This document shows positions 35,801-44,130 of a stretch of 64,000 nucleotides of DNA, in pieces. Under the pieces are notes generated by a model. That model searched no databases. It saw only the letters and a list, made by a program, of their open reading frames with translations, and was not told the origin of the DNA. Made by a program: the position numbers and the translations under genes. Origin of the DNA: Bacteroidaceae bacterium (GTDB lineage Bacteria > Bacteroidota > Bacteroidia > Bacteroidales > Bacteroidaceae). The DNA is taken from assembly GCA_900770665.1 (NCBI GenBank), contig CAAGKZ010000059.1, forward strand, positions 1-64,000, read 5' to 3'. Position 1 is the stretch's first letter. Every line of letters starts with the position of its first letter.

Positions 35801-37628
35801 AGTCGATTTTCTTTTTACTGATAGCCTCGGCTTTCTTTTCACTCTCTTCGGTGAGGGAGCCGGTCAGGTATTTCTCCATAATCAGCGCCCCGATTGGCAC
35901 ACCGTATTCAGCTCCGAAACCGCCATTCTCAACATACACAGCAACGGCAATCTTCGGGTTCTTCATTGGGGCAAATCCCATGAATGCCGAGTGGTCATCT
36001 CCTCTGCTGTTCTCTGCAGTTCCGGTCTTTCCGCACACATCCAATCCCGGAATATTGGCGGCGCGGCAGGTGCCGTTTGTGACAGCATGGCGCATGCCTT
36101 TTATGACCTCCTCGTATGATGGTGCGCTAACCATTGTGCTTTGAGGTGTCTTGTATTTGCTTGCTATTGTGTCGTTCTCCACCTCTTTGACAATGTGTGG
36201 AGTGATGAACTTACCCCTGTTGGCTATTGTCGCTCCAAGATTGGCTATCTGCAGTGGGGTAAGTGTAACCTCTCCCTGGCCTATGGATATTGAGATGACA
36301 GTCACCGCACGCCAATAATTTCCGTAATGTCCTGTGTAGTATTCGGCATTCGGTATCATTCCGCGTGCCTCACCGGGCAGGTCAACGCCGAGGGTGTAGC
36401 CGAATCCCATCGATACCATGTAGTCGCGCCACTTGTTCATTGCAGCTTTTGTACCGCCATACTTGCTCATGCTGAACATGCGGTGCAGACCCCAACAGAA
36501 GTAGGCGTTGCATGATGTGGCAATGGCCTCTTTCAAGGCTATCGGTGATGAGTGTGGATGGCATCCCACCTTGAGCTTGTTGAATATGAAGCCGCCGTGG
36601 CAGGGAAATGCCGTCTGTGGAGTGACAACGCCCTCCTCAAGGAACATTGCAGCCTGCGACGTCTTGAAGGTTGAACCGGGTGGGTATCGACCCATTATGG
36701 CGCGGTTGAGCAAAGGCTTACTCTTGTCGCTTGACAGCATTCTGTGGTTCTGACCACGGTCGCGCCCTGTGAGCAGTGACGGGTCGTATGATGGTGACGA
36801 CACCATGCACAGTATCTCTCCCGTTTCGGGTTCTATTGCAACAATGCTGCCTAACTTGTTTTTCATGAGGCGTTCGCCAAGCATCTGCAATTCAATGTCA
36901 AGGCTGAGCGTGAGGTTCTTGCCCCTGACAGCCGGCGTGTCGAGCTTGCCTTCGTTGTATTTGCCCTGTATGCGTCCATGCACGTCACGCAACAGAACCT
37001 CGGTGCCTTTCTCTCCGCGAAGCTGCTTCTCGTATGACGACTCCAGTCCCTGAATGCCAATGTAGTCGCCTTTCTGATAATATGAGTCGTTGTCAAGGTG
37101 TTTTTGTGATACTTCTCCTACATCGCCGAACAGTACACCGGCAACGTTGTAAGTGTATTGTCTGATGTACCTCTTGCGAATGTAGAAACCCTTGAACAAG
37201 AAGTTCTTCTCCTGGAACATTGCAAAATCCTCCATAGGAATCTGCGTCATAAACACCTGTTCGGTGTAGTTGGAATAACCGGGGTTGTGCTTCTTGTCCC
37301 TGATTCGTTCCATTCGTGTCACGAACTCATCTGTTGTAATGCCCAGTGTACTACAAAATTCCAATGTATCTAGTTCCTCTATTTCGCGTGGCACGAATGT
37401 TATGTCGTATGCCGGTTTGTTGTAAACAAGCAACTTGCCGTTACGGTCATACATCTGTCCGCGTGAGGGGTAGAGTGTCTTCTTGTAAAAGGCGTTGCTG
37501 TCGGCCTTGCTCTTGTAGTCTTCGTTGTTTATCTGCAGGGAGAAGAGTTTAGACAGGTATATGAAGAATATAAGCAGAACAATACCCGACAAAATGTATT
37601 TGCGGTTTTCATAGCTGTTGTCTTTCAT
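35781..37628 (-). CDS. mrdA: Penicillin-binding protein 2 (elongation transpeptidase)
   Basis: Class B PBP that cross-links side-wall peptidoglycan with RodA. The 615 residues start with one helix (YILSGIVLLIFFIYLSKLFSLQ). A PBP dimer domain follows with YDRNGKLLVYNKP near 60. The transpeptidase has YPPGSTFKTSQA (SxxK, about residue 318), ATSCNAYF (SxN) near 370 and VCGKTGTAEN (KTG) near 525. The GYTLGVDLPGEARGMIP stretch is typical. It lies between mreD (3 bp) and rodA (overlap). Confidence 0.97.
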   Translation of the reverse strand: MKDNSYENRKYILSGIVLLIFFIYLSKLFSLQINNEDYKSKADSNAFYKKTLYPSRGQMYDRNGKLLVYNKPAYDITFVPREIEELDTLEFCSTLGITTDEFVTRMERIRDKKHNPGYSNYTEQVFMTQIPMEDFAMFQEKNFLFKGFYIRKRYIRQYTYNVAGVLFGDVGEVSQKHLDNDSYYQKGDYIGIQGLESSYEKQLRGEKGTEVLLRDVHGRIQGKYNEGKLDTPAVRGKNLTLSLDIELQMLGERLMKNKLGSIVAIEPETGEILCMVSSPSYDPSLLTGRDRGQNHRMLSSDKSKPLLNRAIMGRYPPGSTFKTSQAAMFLEEGVVTPQTAFPCHGGFIFNKLKVGCHPHSSPIALKEAIATSCNAYFCWGLHRMFSMSKYGGTKAAMNKWRDYMVSMGFGYTLGVDLPGEARGMIPNAEYYTGHYGNYWRAVTVISISIGQGEVTLTPLQIANLGATIANRGKFITPHIVKEVENDTIASKYKTPQSTMVSAPSYEEVIKGMRHAVTNGTCRAANIPGLDVCGKTGTAENSRGDDHSAFMGFAPMKNPKIAVAVYVENGGFGAEYGVPIGALIMEKYLTGSLTEESEKKAEAISKKKIDYGADER

Positions 37629-37631
37629 ATT

Positions 37632-38135
37632 CTACTTGTTTGGCGAGAAGAACTCGGTAACGACTACAAACAGCATTGTCAGTGCAATGCTTCCTATTGT
37701 GCTTATGAGAAGTGTCGCAAGGTGTCTTACGGCAAAGAGTTCAAGCGGGAACAGTACTGCATAGAAAATTGTTATGCAAAGAGTCGCATAAATGAGATAG
37801 CTACCCCATTTAAGGGTGTTCACTCCCGGTATGATATCGTCGGGTAGTCCCTTGTGCGTGAAAGCGGCGAGTATGTAATTGCGTGCAAATGCCATCGCTG
37901 TTGCCGCAGCCGAGTGTATGCCGGGTGTGTTGCAGAACATATCCGTCACAATGCCGAACAGGAAGCCCCATATCATGAGCTCGTTCTTTGTGGTGTGGCG
38001 AGGCAATTTCAGCAGGAATATGGTGAAGATGCAGGCTGTAGCATAGCCAAACAGATGTATTTGGCTGAAAATGATAACCTGTGCCAGTGCAAGCAGCACA
38101 AAGTTCCTTGTTCTTATAATGGTTTTGCCTGTCAT
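37632..38135 (-). CDS. mreD: Rod-shape determining protein MreD
   Basis: A 167-residue inner-membrane protein with five to six predicted helices (FVLLALAQVIIFSQIHLFG, ACIFTIFLLKLP, MIWGFLFGIVTDMF, YLIYATLCITIFYAVLFPL, LISTIGSIALTMLFVVV). FGIVTDMFCNTPGIHSAAATAMAFAR carries the family pattern G-x3-D-x4-T-x-G. MreD is part of the elongasome with MreC. The call rests on topology and on its place between mreC and mrdA. Confidence 0.92.
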   Translation of the reverse strand: MTGKTIIRTRNFVLLALAQVIIFSQIHLFGYATACIFTIFLLKLPRHTTKNELMIWGFLFGIVTDMFCNTPGIHSAAATAMAFARNYILAAFTHKGLPDDIIPGVNTLKWGSYLIYATLCITIFYAVLFPLELFAVRHLATLLISTIGSIALTMLFVVVTEFFSPNK

Positions 38136-38138
38136 TGT

Positions 38139-38978
38139 TTAATCAATGCTTTTTTCAAGTTCTTGCTGTTCCTCTCTGTTGGTGTGTCCGACAACATAGA
38201 CGTTGTCAATCTCCGAGAAGTCGACAAAGAGCTCCACGCGGGCACGGTATGACTGGCCGTCGGCAGAGTCTTCTAACCTGTCTATCTGTCCGATGGGAAT
38301 ACCTGCAGGGAGAATTGACGAGAAACCGCTTGTGAAGACGGTATCGCCTTTTTCGAACAGTTCGTATCGTGGCAAGTCTATCAAGTATGAGTAGCGTGTG
38401 TCGTCACCATCCCACTTGAGTGTGCAGAGTGAATTGTTCTTCACTTTGCAGCTGATTATGCTTTTACTGTTGAGCAACGGCAGAACAACGGTGAAGTTTT
38501 CCGAAGCTGTGTATGTTATGCCAATCACACCGCGGTTGTTGAAAACGCCCATTTGGTCTGTTACGCCTTGTGCGTAGCCTTTGTCAATGGTGATGTAGTT
38601 ATTCACCTTGTTGATAGAGTTGTTTACGACTCTTGCTGCGTTGTAATAGTACCCTTCGTCTGTGCGTGTGGCATCTCCCAAGTTGGCAATGGCAGCACTG
38701 TCCTCGTATGTTCTTAGACGTGTCTTCAGAGCCTCAATGTCGTTTGTCAGCTTCTTGTTGTGTTCGACAAGCACTTCGTTTTCGCTCTTGAGATTGAAAT
38801 AACTGCTTACGTCTGACATTGCAGAGTAGACATTGCCGGCTATGCTGTTGGCCGATGTGAACATTGTTGCGCTCTGGTAGTTGTTGAAACAGACAATAAG
38901 CACAACACTGATTCCCTCCAGCAACAGGAGTACGAACCAGTGGTTGTGCTTTATGAGAATATCCAGTATCGACCGCAC
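38139..38978 (-). CDS. mreC: Rod-shape determining protein MreC
   Basis: A 279-residue bitopic protein. An N-terminal helix (WFVLLLLEGISVVLIVCF) is followed by a coiled coil (about residues 58-92, SENEVLVEHNKKLTNDIEALKTRL) and a periplasmic beta domain: VGVNxGxxxGV-like sequence appears as VNNYITIDKGYAQGVTDQMGVFNNRGVIG, and GDTVFTSGFSSILPAGIPIG near 215 is the MreC C-terminal signature. It links MreB filaments to the periplasmic synthases. mreB is 12 bp upstream, mreD 3 bp downstream. Confidence 0.95.
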   Translation of the reverse strand: MRSILDILIKHNHWFVLLLLEGISVVLIVCFNNYQSATMFTSANSIAGNVYSAMSDVSSYFNLKSENEVLVEHNKKLTNDIEALKTRLRTYEDSAAIANLGDATRTDEGYYYNAARVVNNSINKVNNYITIDKGYAQGVTDQMGVFNNRGVIGITYTASENFTVVLPLLNSKSIISCKVKNNSLCTLKWDGDDTRYSYLIDLPRYELFEKGDTVFTSGFSSILPAGIPIGQIDRLEDSADGQSYRARVELFVDFSEIDNVYVVGHTNREEQQELEKSID

Positions 38979-38990
38979 GATGTTCTTCTG

Positions 38991-40007
38991 TTATCTCATC
39001 AAGAATGGATATGAAAGGTCGTTGAGCGCAAGCGATGTTCCTTTCGCAACACAGTAGAGAGGGTTCTCGGCAATGTGGAAAGGAATGTTTATCTTGTTCG
39101 ACAGACGCTTATCCAATCCTCTCAAAAGTGCGCCTCCACCTGCGAGGTAGATGCCGTTGTGTACAATGTCGGCATAGAGTTCGGGAGGTGTCTGCTCAAG
39201 TGCACTGATGATGGCGTTCTCAATCTTGATGATTGACTTGTCAATACAGTGTGCAATCTCCTGATAGCATACGGGAACCTCTATTGGCATTGCTGTAATA
39301 CGGTTAGGACCGTGTACAACGTAGTCCTGTGGTGCCTCGTCACCAAGGTCGGTAAGTGCCGAACCCACGTGAATCTTGATACGCTCGGCCATACGCTCAC
39401 TGACGCGGACATTGTGCTGGCGGCTCATGTAATCCTGAATGTCGGCTGTGAAGTCGTCACCGGCTGTACGCAGCGAACCGTTAGATACGATGCCGCCGAG
39501 TGAGATTACTGCAATTTCGGTTGAACCGCCACCTATGTCAACAACCATGTTGCCCTCGGGGGCTGTAACGTCAAGGCCGATACCGAGAGCCGATGCCATT
39601 GGCTCATAGATGAGATACACGTCGCGGGCACCTGCGTGCTCTGCCGAGTCGCGTACGGCACGCAGCTCCACCTCGGTAGAACCATAAGGAACACCAATGA
39701 CCATGCGCAGTGAGGGAGTGAACAGTTTGCTGCCCATATTCACTTTCTCAATGAAACCGCGCATCATCATCTCGCAGGCATAGAAGTCTGCAATCACACC
39801 GTCGCGCAATGGACGTATGGTTTGTATGTTCGGGTTGGTCTTCTCGTGCATCTGCTTTGCCTTCTTACCAACGGCGATCATCTTCTTTGAATTATCGATG
39901 GCCACAACTGATGGCTCGTCAACAACAATCTTTCCTTCGTAGGAAACGATGGTGTTAGCTGTGCCCAAGTCAATGGCAACATCTTTTGTAAATGAAAATA
40001 GACCCAT
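38991..40007 (-). CDS. mreB: Rod-shape determining protein MreB
   Basis: Bacterial actin that orients elongasome complexes; 338 residues, a normal length. DVAIDLGTANTIVSYEGKIVVDEPSVVAID is the phosphate-1 region; MVVDIGGGSTEIAVISLGG near 157 is phosphate-2; GIYLAGGGALLRGLDKRLS near 285 is the adenosine motif. VIGVPYGSTEVELRAVRDSAEHAGARDVYLIYEP is also typical. It starts 21 bp after purH, so purine synthesis and cell-shape genes share a transcript. Confidence 0.97.
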   Translation of the reverse strand: MGLFSFTKDVAIDLGTANTIVSYEGKIVVDEPSVVAIDNSKKMIAVGKKAKQMHEKTNPNIQTIRPLRDGVIADFYACEMMMRGFIEKVNMGSKLFTPSLRMVIGVPYGSTEVELRAVRDSAEHAGARDVYLIYEPMASALGIGLDVTAPEGNMVVDIGGGSTEIAVISLGGIVSNGSLRTAGDDFTADIQDYMSRQHNVRVSERMAERIKIHVGSALTDLGDEAPQDYVVHGPNRITAMPIEVPVCYQEIAHCIDKSIIKIENAIISALEQTPPELYADIVHNGIYLAGGGALLRGLDKRLSNKINIPFHIAENPLYCVAKGTSLALNDLSYPFLMR

Positions 40008-40028
40008 TTTCTTGTTTTTGGTTTTAGA

Positions 40029-41552
40029 TTAATGTTTGAAGTGGCGGAAACCTGTGATTACCATTGCTACACCGTTTGCATCGCAGTAGTCAACCGACTC
40101 CTTGTCGCGGATTGAACCGCCCGGGTGAACAACAGCTGTAACACCTGCTTCGTGTGCAATCTGTACGCAGTCGGGGAATGGGAAGAATGCGTCACTTGCC
40201 ATCACGCTGCCCTGGAGTGAGAAACCGAAGTTGCCGGCTTTCTCAATGGCGTGGCGCAATGAATCGACACGTGATGTCTGTCCCACACCGCTTGCAATGA
40301 GCTGCTTGTTCTTTGCCAATACAATGGCATTGCTCTTGCTGTGCTTTACAATCTTGTTTGCAAAGAGCATATCTTCAATCTCCTCGGCCTTTGGAGCAAC
40401 CTTTGAAACGGTCTGCAGGTCGGCAGCTGTCTCAACCTTAGCGTCACGGTCCTGTACAAGAACACCGTTGAGCACGCTACGGAAGGTCTTCTCGGGCATT
40501 TCTGTAGACTTCTGAATGAGGATGATGCGGTTCTTCTTCTGCTTGAGCACCTCAAGAGCGTCGGCGTCGTAGCTTGGAGCGATGATGACCTCGAAGAAAA
40601 TCTCGTTCACCTTCTCTGCTGTAGCCTTGTCGACATTTGCGTTTGCAATGAGCACACCGCCGAATGCCGATACGGGGTCACCTGCAAGGGCTGCATCCCA
40701 AGCCTCGGCCAATGTTGGACGTGAAGCCAATCCACAGGCATTGTTGTGCTTGAGGATGGCGAATGTTGTCTCGCCTGCAAAGTCATTGATAAGCTCAACT
40801 GCAGCATTGATGTCGAGGAGGTTGTTGTATGAAATCTCCTTGCCGTGAATCTGTTCCAGCATATCGTTGAAGTTGCCATAGAAAGCACCCTTCTGGTGTG
40901 GGTTCTCGCCGTAACGCAATGACATCGGTGTGTCGTTTGTCTGGCGGAACGCGCTGTTTGTCTCCTTGTCGAACCAGTTGAAGATAGCAGAGTCATAAGC
41001 CGATGAAACCGCAAAAGCCTCGCGTGCGAAGAAACGGCGCTCCTCAAGAGTTGTCTGCGCACCGTTGTTCTTCAGAATCTCGTGGAGTGGAGCATACTGT
41101 GCCTTGCTTGCCACAATTACAACATCGTTGAAGTTCTTTGCTGCACCACGGATAAGTGATATACCGCCTATGTCAATCTTCTCGATGATGTCGGCATCGC
41201 ATGCGCCTGATGCAACTGTCTGCTCAAATGGATAGAGGTCTACGATAACCAAGTCAATCTCGGGAATCTCATATTCCGCCATCTGCTGCTGGTCCTTCTC
41301 AAGCTCTCTGCGGCCAAGGATGCCACCGAAAACTTTGGGGTGCAGTGTCTTTACGCGGCCACCCAGAATTGATGGGTAACCGGTGAGGCTCTCCACTGCA
41401 GTACAGGGAATGCCAAGTGACTCAATGAACTGCTGAGTACCGCCTGTTGAAATGAGTTGAACACCGTCTGCATGAAGCATCTTGATAATCTCGTCCAAAC
41501 CGTCCTTGTAGAAAACGGAAACCAAAGCCGATTTAATTCTTTTTGTTGACAT
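40029..41552 (-). CDS. purH: Bifunctional AICAR transformylase / IMP cyclohydrolase
   Basis: Catalyses the last two steps to IMP. The 507 residues start with the MGS-like cyclohydrolase domain (KSALVSVFYKDGLDEI, LISTGGTQQFIESLGI, GRVKTLHPKVFGGIL). The transformylase domain begins near residue 185, with SLRYGENPHQKGAFYG, ILKHNNACGLA (the KHxxxCG site; the residue before Cys is Ala rather than Pro), and GSVMASDAFFPFPD with VVHPGGSIRDKE near the end. It leads the mreBCD operon. Its leader has two hairpins (41600-41680). Confidence 0.97.
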   Translation of the reverse strand: MSTKRIKSALVSVFYKDGLDEIIKMLHADGVQLISTGGTQQFIESLGIPCTAVESLTGYPSILGGRVKTLHPKVFGGILGRRELEKDQQQMAEYEIPEIDLVIVDLYPFEQTVASGACDADIIEKIDIGGISLIRGAAKNFNDVVIVASKAQYAPLHEILKNNGAQTTLEERRFFAREAFAVSSAYDSAIFNWFDKETNSAFRQTNDTPMSLRYGENPHQKGAFYGNFNDMLEQIHGKEISYNNLLDINAAVELINDFAGETTFAILKHNNACGLASRPTLAEAWDAALAGDPVSAFGGVLIANANVDKATAEKVNEIFFEVIIAPSYDADALEVLKQKKNRIILIQKSTEMPEKTFRSVLNGVLVQDRDAKVETAADLQTVSKVAPKAEEIEDMLFANKIVKHSKSNAIVLAKNKQLIASGVGQTSRVDSLRHAIEKAGNFGFSLQGSVMASDAFFPFPDCVQIAHEAGVTAVVHPGGSIRDKESVDYCDANGVAMVITGFRHFKH

Positions 41553-41832
41553 ATAAAATAGTGTGTTTTGATGTTTATTCTGTTGAATATGAAAACGTTA
41601 AGCGAGAAACCGGAGGATGTGCCTCCAATTTCTCGCGAAGTTAACTTTTTTTACCCGATTTTGCACTAAAAAACCGGGTATATTTATCAACAAATTAGCA
41701 TTATTTAATGCTTTCTTTTTTTGTAGTGTATGCAGAATCGACGGTGTCTTATAATTAAGCAACAAAATAGCAACATCTACACATGCGTAGATGTCATGTC
41801 AACCGTAGTGGAGACATCTCGTATATTCTATT
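41553..41832 (-). promoter_or_regulatory. purH leader region with hairpins
   Basis: No gene is seen. In purH orientation, a first hairpin pairs ACCCG with CGGGT plus TTTT/AAAA. A second pairs GCGAGAAA with TTTCTCGC around an inner GGAGG/CCTCC (about 41604-41639). They end about 50 bp before the purH start. A third short hairpin (ACATCTAC/GTAGATGT, 41773-41794) lies just after the stop of the next gene. I cannot match a known riboswitch. Confidence 0.35.
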
Positions 41833-42399
41833 CTATCCGTAAATGGCCGGGTTTACATAATCCCACATTATTGTGTTTATGACTGTTATTACCATTACGG
41901 CGAAGCTCCAGTTCTTCATGTAGATGTAAAGAATCTCTTTCCAGTCCCATCTCAAGGTAGTCAAGCCATATGCGCCATCCCCAGTAATTTTATCACCTAT
42001 AATCTGAATCATTTTTCTGCCTGTACCGGCAAAACTGTAGCAACCTACAGGTATCAGCGGAATATAACAGATACTCCAAAAACAGTAACTTATAGGCCCT
42101 CTTCCTCCTATCAAGTCTCCAAAGTGTCCATAAAGAACCTCGCCGGTTCCAATAACACTTTGGAATGTTGCACATGTGAATTCTTTGATTCTGTGAACCC
42201 AAATCTTTGATTTTGGCCTAAAAATGTATTTGCTGAAGAAGTAAACTGCAGCCGCAATGCAGAACACGGCAAATGCTGTGCTTCCCTTATAGCCCAAACG
42301 GATGCCTAAAATTATTGATGCTGCGATGAGGCTATAGCCTATGATGTTTGTTATTACATCCCAGATGTTCTGTAAAAGTTCTACTCTTTTGTAATCCAT
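41833..42399 (-). CDS. Four-helix membrane protein, function unknown
   Basis: The 188-residue protein has four hydrophobic segments: NIIGYSLIAASIILGIRLGY (19-38), TAFAVFCIAAAVYFFSKYIF (42-61), ISYCFWSICYIPLIPVGCYSF (about 103-123) and WSFAVMVITVINTIMWDYV (164-182). Between helices 2 and 3 is a soluble loop. I recognise no family. It lies 12 bp downstream of another unknown gene and probably shares its transcript. It is the last gene of the accessory island before purH. Confidence 0.7.
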   Translation of the reverse strand: MDYKRVELLQNIWDVITNIIGYSLIAASIILGIRLGYKGSTAFAVFCIAAAVYFFSKYIFRPKSKIWVHRIKEFTCATFQSVIGTGEVLYGHFGDLIGGRGPISYCFWSICYIPLIPVGCYSFAGTGRKMIQIIGDKITGDGAYGLTTLRWDWKEILYIYMKNWSFAVMVITVINTIMWDYVNPAIYG

Positions 42400-42411
42400 A
42401 GTGTGTGTTTA

Positions 42412-42939
42412 TTAATATCCTAACATCTTGTCAATCAGCTTTTCGGGAAGGCTTTTTTCATTATCAATTATCTTGCACAGGATTTCGAGCTGGCTCTCGC
42501 TCAATTTTTCCTTTAGCTCTTCGTGTGCATCGTAACAACTCAGGCTGCGTTCAATCGCTTTTAATAGCCCGGTTCTCCAAGTGGTGTGACCTTTACCGCC
42601 ATAGCTATAAGTCCTGATGCTCCATGGCGTGCTTTCCACCATATCGACAAGCTCGTCCCATGTATAACGGAAAAACTCTTTTTTATATGGAACGTCATAG
42701 GTTTGATATTCCTTCTTTACTATAAAGTAGAGTTCGCCTTTAAGGTGCATTATTTGGGGGAGCTCGTAGTCATCATAGTGATAGCCCTTTATGGGCACAA
42801 GCAACCGTTGCCATCCTTTTGGAGTAACCTTTATTTTACCTATATAACCCTCAAAGACTCCAACTTTGTAGGACACCAGTCCGTGTTCCTTCATCTGTTT
42901 CTTGATTTGGTCAAGAATCTTTTTTTCAGCGTCGCTCAT
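42412..42939 (-). CDS. Unknown soluble protein of the accessory island
   Basis: 175 residues from ATG at 42939 (MSDAEKKILDQIKKQMKEHGLV). The frame continues upstream to 42984, but those codons overlap a short repeat and lack protein-like character. The protein is acidic/basic mixed, without signal or membrane segment. It has an aromatic-rich middle (LVPIKGYHYDDYELPQIM, FRYTWDELVDMVES) and a helical end (LKEKLSESQLEILCKIIDNEKSLPEKL). No motif is recognised. It precedes the four-helix membrane gene by 12 bp. Confidence 0.65.
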   Translation of the reverse strand: MSDAEKKILDQIKKQMKEHGLVSYKVGVFEGYIGKIKVTPKGWQRLLVPIKGYHYDDYELPQIMHLKGELYFIVKKEYQTYDVPYKKEFFRYTWDELVDMVESTPWSIRTYSYGGKGHTTWRTGLLKAIERSLSCYDAHEELKEKLSESQLEILCKIIDNEKSLPEKLIDKMLGY

Positions 42940-42978
42940 ATTTTTTTCAATGCAATAATATTGATGTTGACCCGGCGA

Positions 42979-43055
42979 TGTCATTCCGAACCTTGTGTGA
43001 GGAATCTCAAGAACATTGATATTTTAGAGATATCTCCCATGCGGTCGATATGACA
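42979..43055. repeat. Short intergenic repeat with TGTCAT ends (copy 3)
   Basis: Left end TGTCATTCCGA and right end TCGATATGACA are imperfect inverted repeats. The internal GAGGAATCTCAAGAAC resembles copies 2 and 4. It lies in the gap before the 175-residue gene. Confidence 0.6.
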
Positions 43056-43118
43056 CCTACGCGGCGTTTTCTATAAATGGGTCAACAGCTATATTCTTTC
43101 TTTTATTAGAGTCAATTG

Positions 43119-43772
43119 TTAATATATACGCAATAATCTCTCGTCATCCACAACCTTGCCAATGGTGTGGCAGCAGGGGAGTGGGGCATTAATGCAGTTT
43201 GTTAGCAACTGCTCGTCCGATAGCCCAAGCCTTGCAATTGTACCTGTGATGTCACGGAAACTCCAGTTGCCAATTTGTTTGCCTGTGGCATCGAATACAG
43301 GAATTACATTGAAATCGAGTCTTTCCTGCAAGTAATCCTTGAAAATTTCAAGTCTATGCAAACCTGTTGCAGCATAGTCAAGCAAGTTTTCAAACGGTAT
43401 ATTGCTCAATGCATCCAATGTCTTTTGCAACTTTTCGGCAGCATCTTTTTCTTCATTTTCAAGGCCTGAATTCAATGCCTCTGCAAGTGCAGTACACTGT
43501 GTGTTGAGCATGGTATATGCTTTGTCTGCAAACGCAAACAGTGAATGGTGGTAGATGAATGCCATGAAGTTTGCCTGCGCCTCAACATCGGCAAGTTGCT
43601 TTATCTCGCGTGGCAACAGCTTTTGCGATTGTGGCAACAGCTCCACAAGAGCATTCTGCAACTCGGTCAATACAGTGCATCCGCTCTCGGCTGTCTCTAA
43701 AAGTTCGGGATAATGACACTCCAAAAATTCTCTCATTGTGTGTGGCTGACACTCTCCTGTTAATCTAAGCAT
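43119..43772 (-). CDS. Unknown helical protein of the accessory island
   Basis: 217 residues from MLRLTGECQPHTMREFLECH. The frame is open to 43859, with another ATG at 43820. That start would fall inside the conserved upstream module, only 2 bp from its TATATTAT box, so the inner start is preferred. The protein is mainly helical (LTELQNALVELLPQSQKLLPREIKQLADVEAQANFMAF) with a conserved-looking end (FDATGKQIGNWSFRDITGTIARLGLSDEQLL). No known motif is seen. It is under the shared module (copy a) and may act with the AAA+ ATPase gene upstream, but that is only inferred from position. Confidence 0.65.
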   Translation of the reverse strand: MLRLTGECQPHTMREFLECHYPELLETAESGCTVLTELQNALVELLPQSQKLLPREIKQLADVEAQANFMAFIYHHSLFAFADKAYTMLNTQCTALAEALNSGLENEEKDAAEKLQKTLDALSNIPFENLLDYAATGLHRLEIFKDYLQERLDFNVIPVFDATGKQIGNWSFRDITGTIARLGLSDEQLLTNCINAPLPCCHTIGKVVDDERLLRIY

Positions 43773-43822
43773 AATACTGTTTTTTATATGTTCTTGATAA
43801 TTTATTTTTGCCTCACGCATAT

Positions 43823-43932
43823 ATAATATAGAAACAAAAGGAAAAAAATTCAAAGTCAAGAGCCGATCGGAGTAAAAATAATTTTCAAAGCATTGAAATA
43901 CAATGATATATAATGGGTTAAAGTTTGTTAAA
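43823..43932 (-). promoter_or_regulatory. Shared upstream module, copy a
   Basis: The box ATAATATAGAAAC (43823-43835; GTTTCTATATTAT in gene direction) and the repeat GTTAAA-GTTT-GTTAAA (43917-43932) are 94 bp apart, start to start. In between, GAAATACAATGATAT and TTCAAAG are shared with other copies. In gene direction TTTG precedes the TATATTAT box by 20 bases, like a weak promoter. Confidence 0.65.
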
Positions 43933-44130
43933 ACGGTGTTGCGCTGTTGATTGCTCTGTTTCTATACAGGAATCTCCCGTGCTGATTTGATATGATAAAA
44001 GCAAAGAAAATGTCATTCTATGTTCTCACTGAAAAGAAATTACTTTGTTTGCAACAAACAAAATATTATTTGTTGATTAAATATTTTGCTATTTTATGAA
44101 TAATATATTATTGCTTAATGTGGATGTTGC

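Noticed and set aside
41553..41832. Purine-type riboswitch upstream of purH
   Set aside because: The two simple hairpins do not form a three-way junction, and I see no known conserved core.
43860..44130. A terminator or small RNA in the gap before the AAA+ gene end
   Set aside because: Apart from the GTTAAA pair of module copy a, only A/T-rich sequence without a convincing stem is present.
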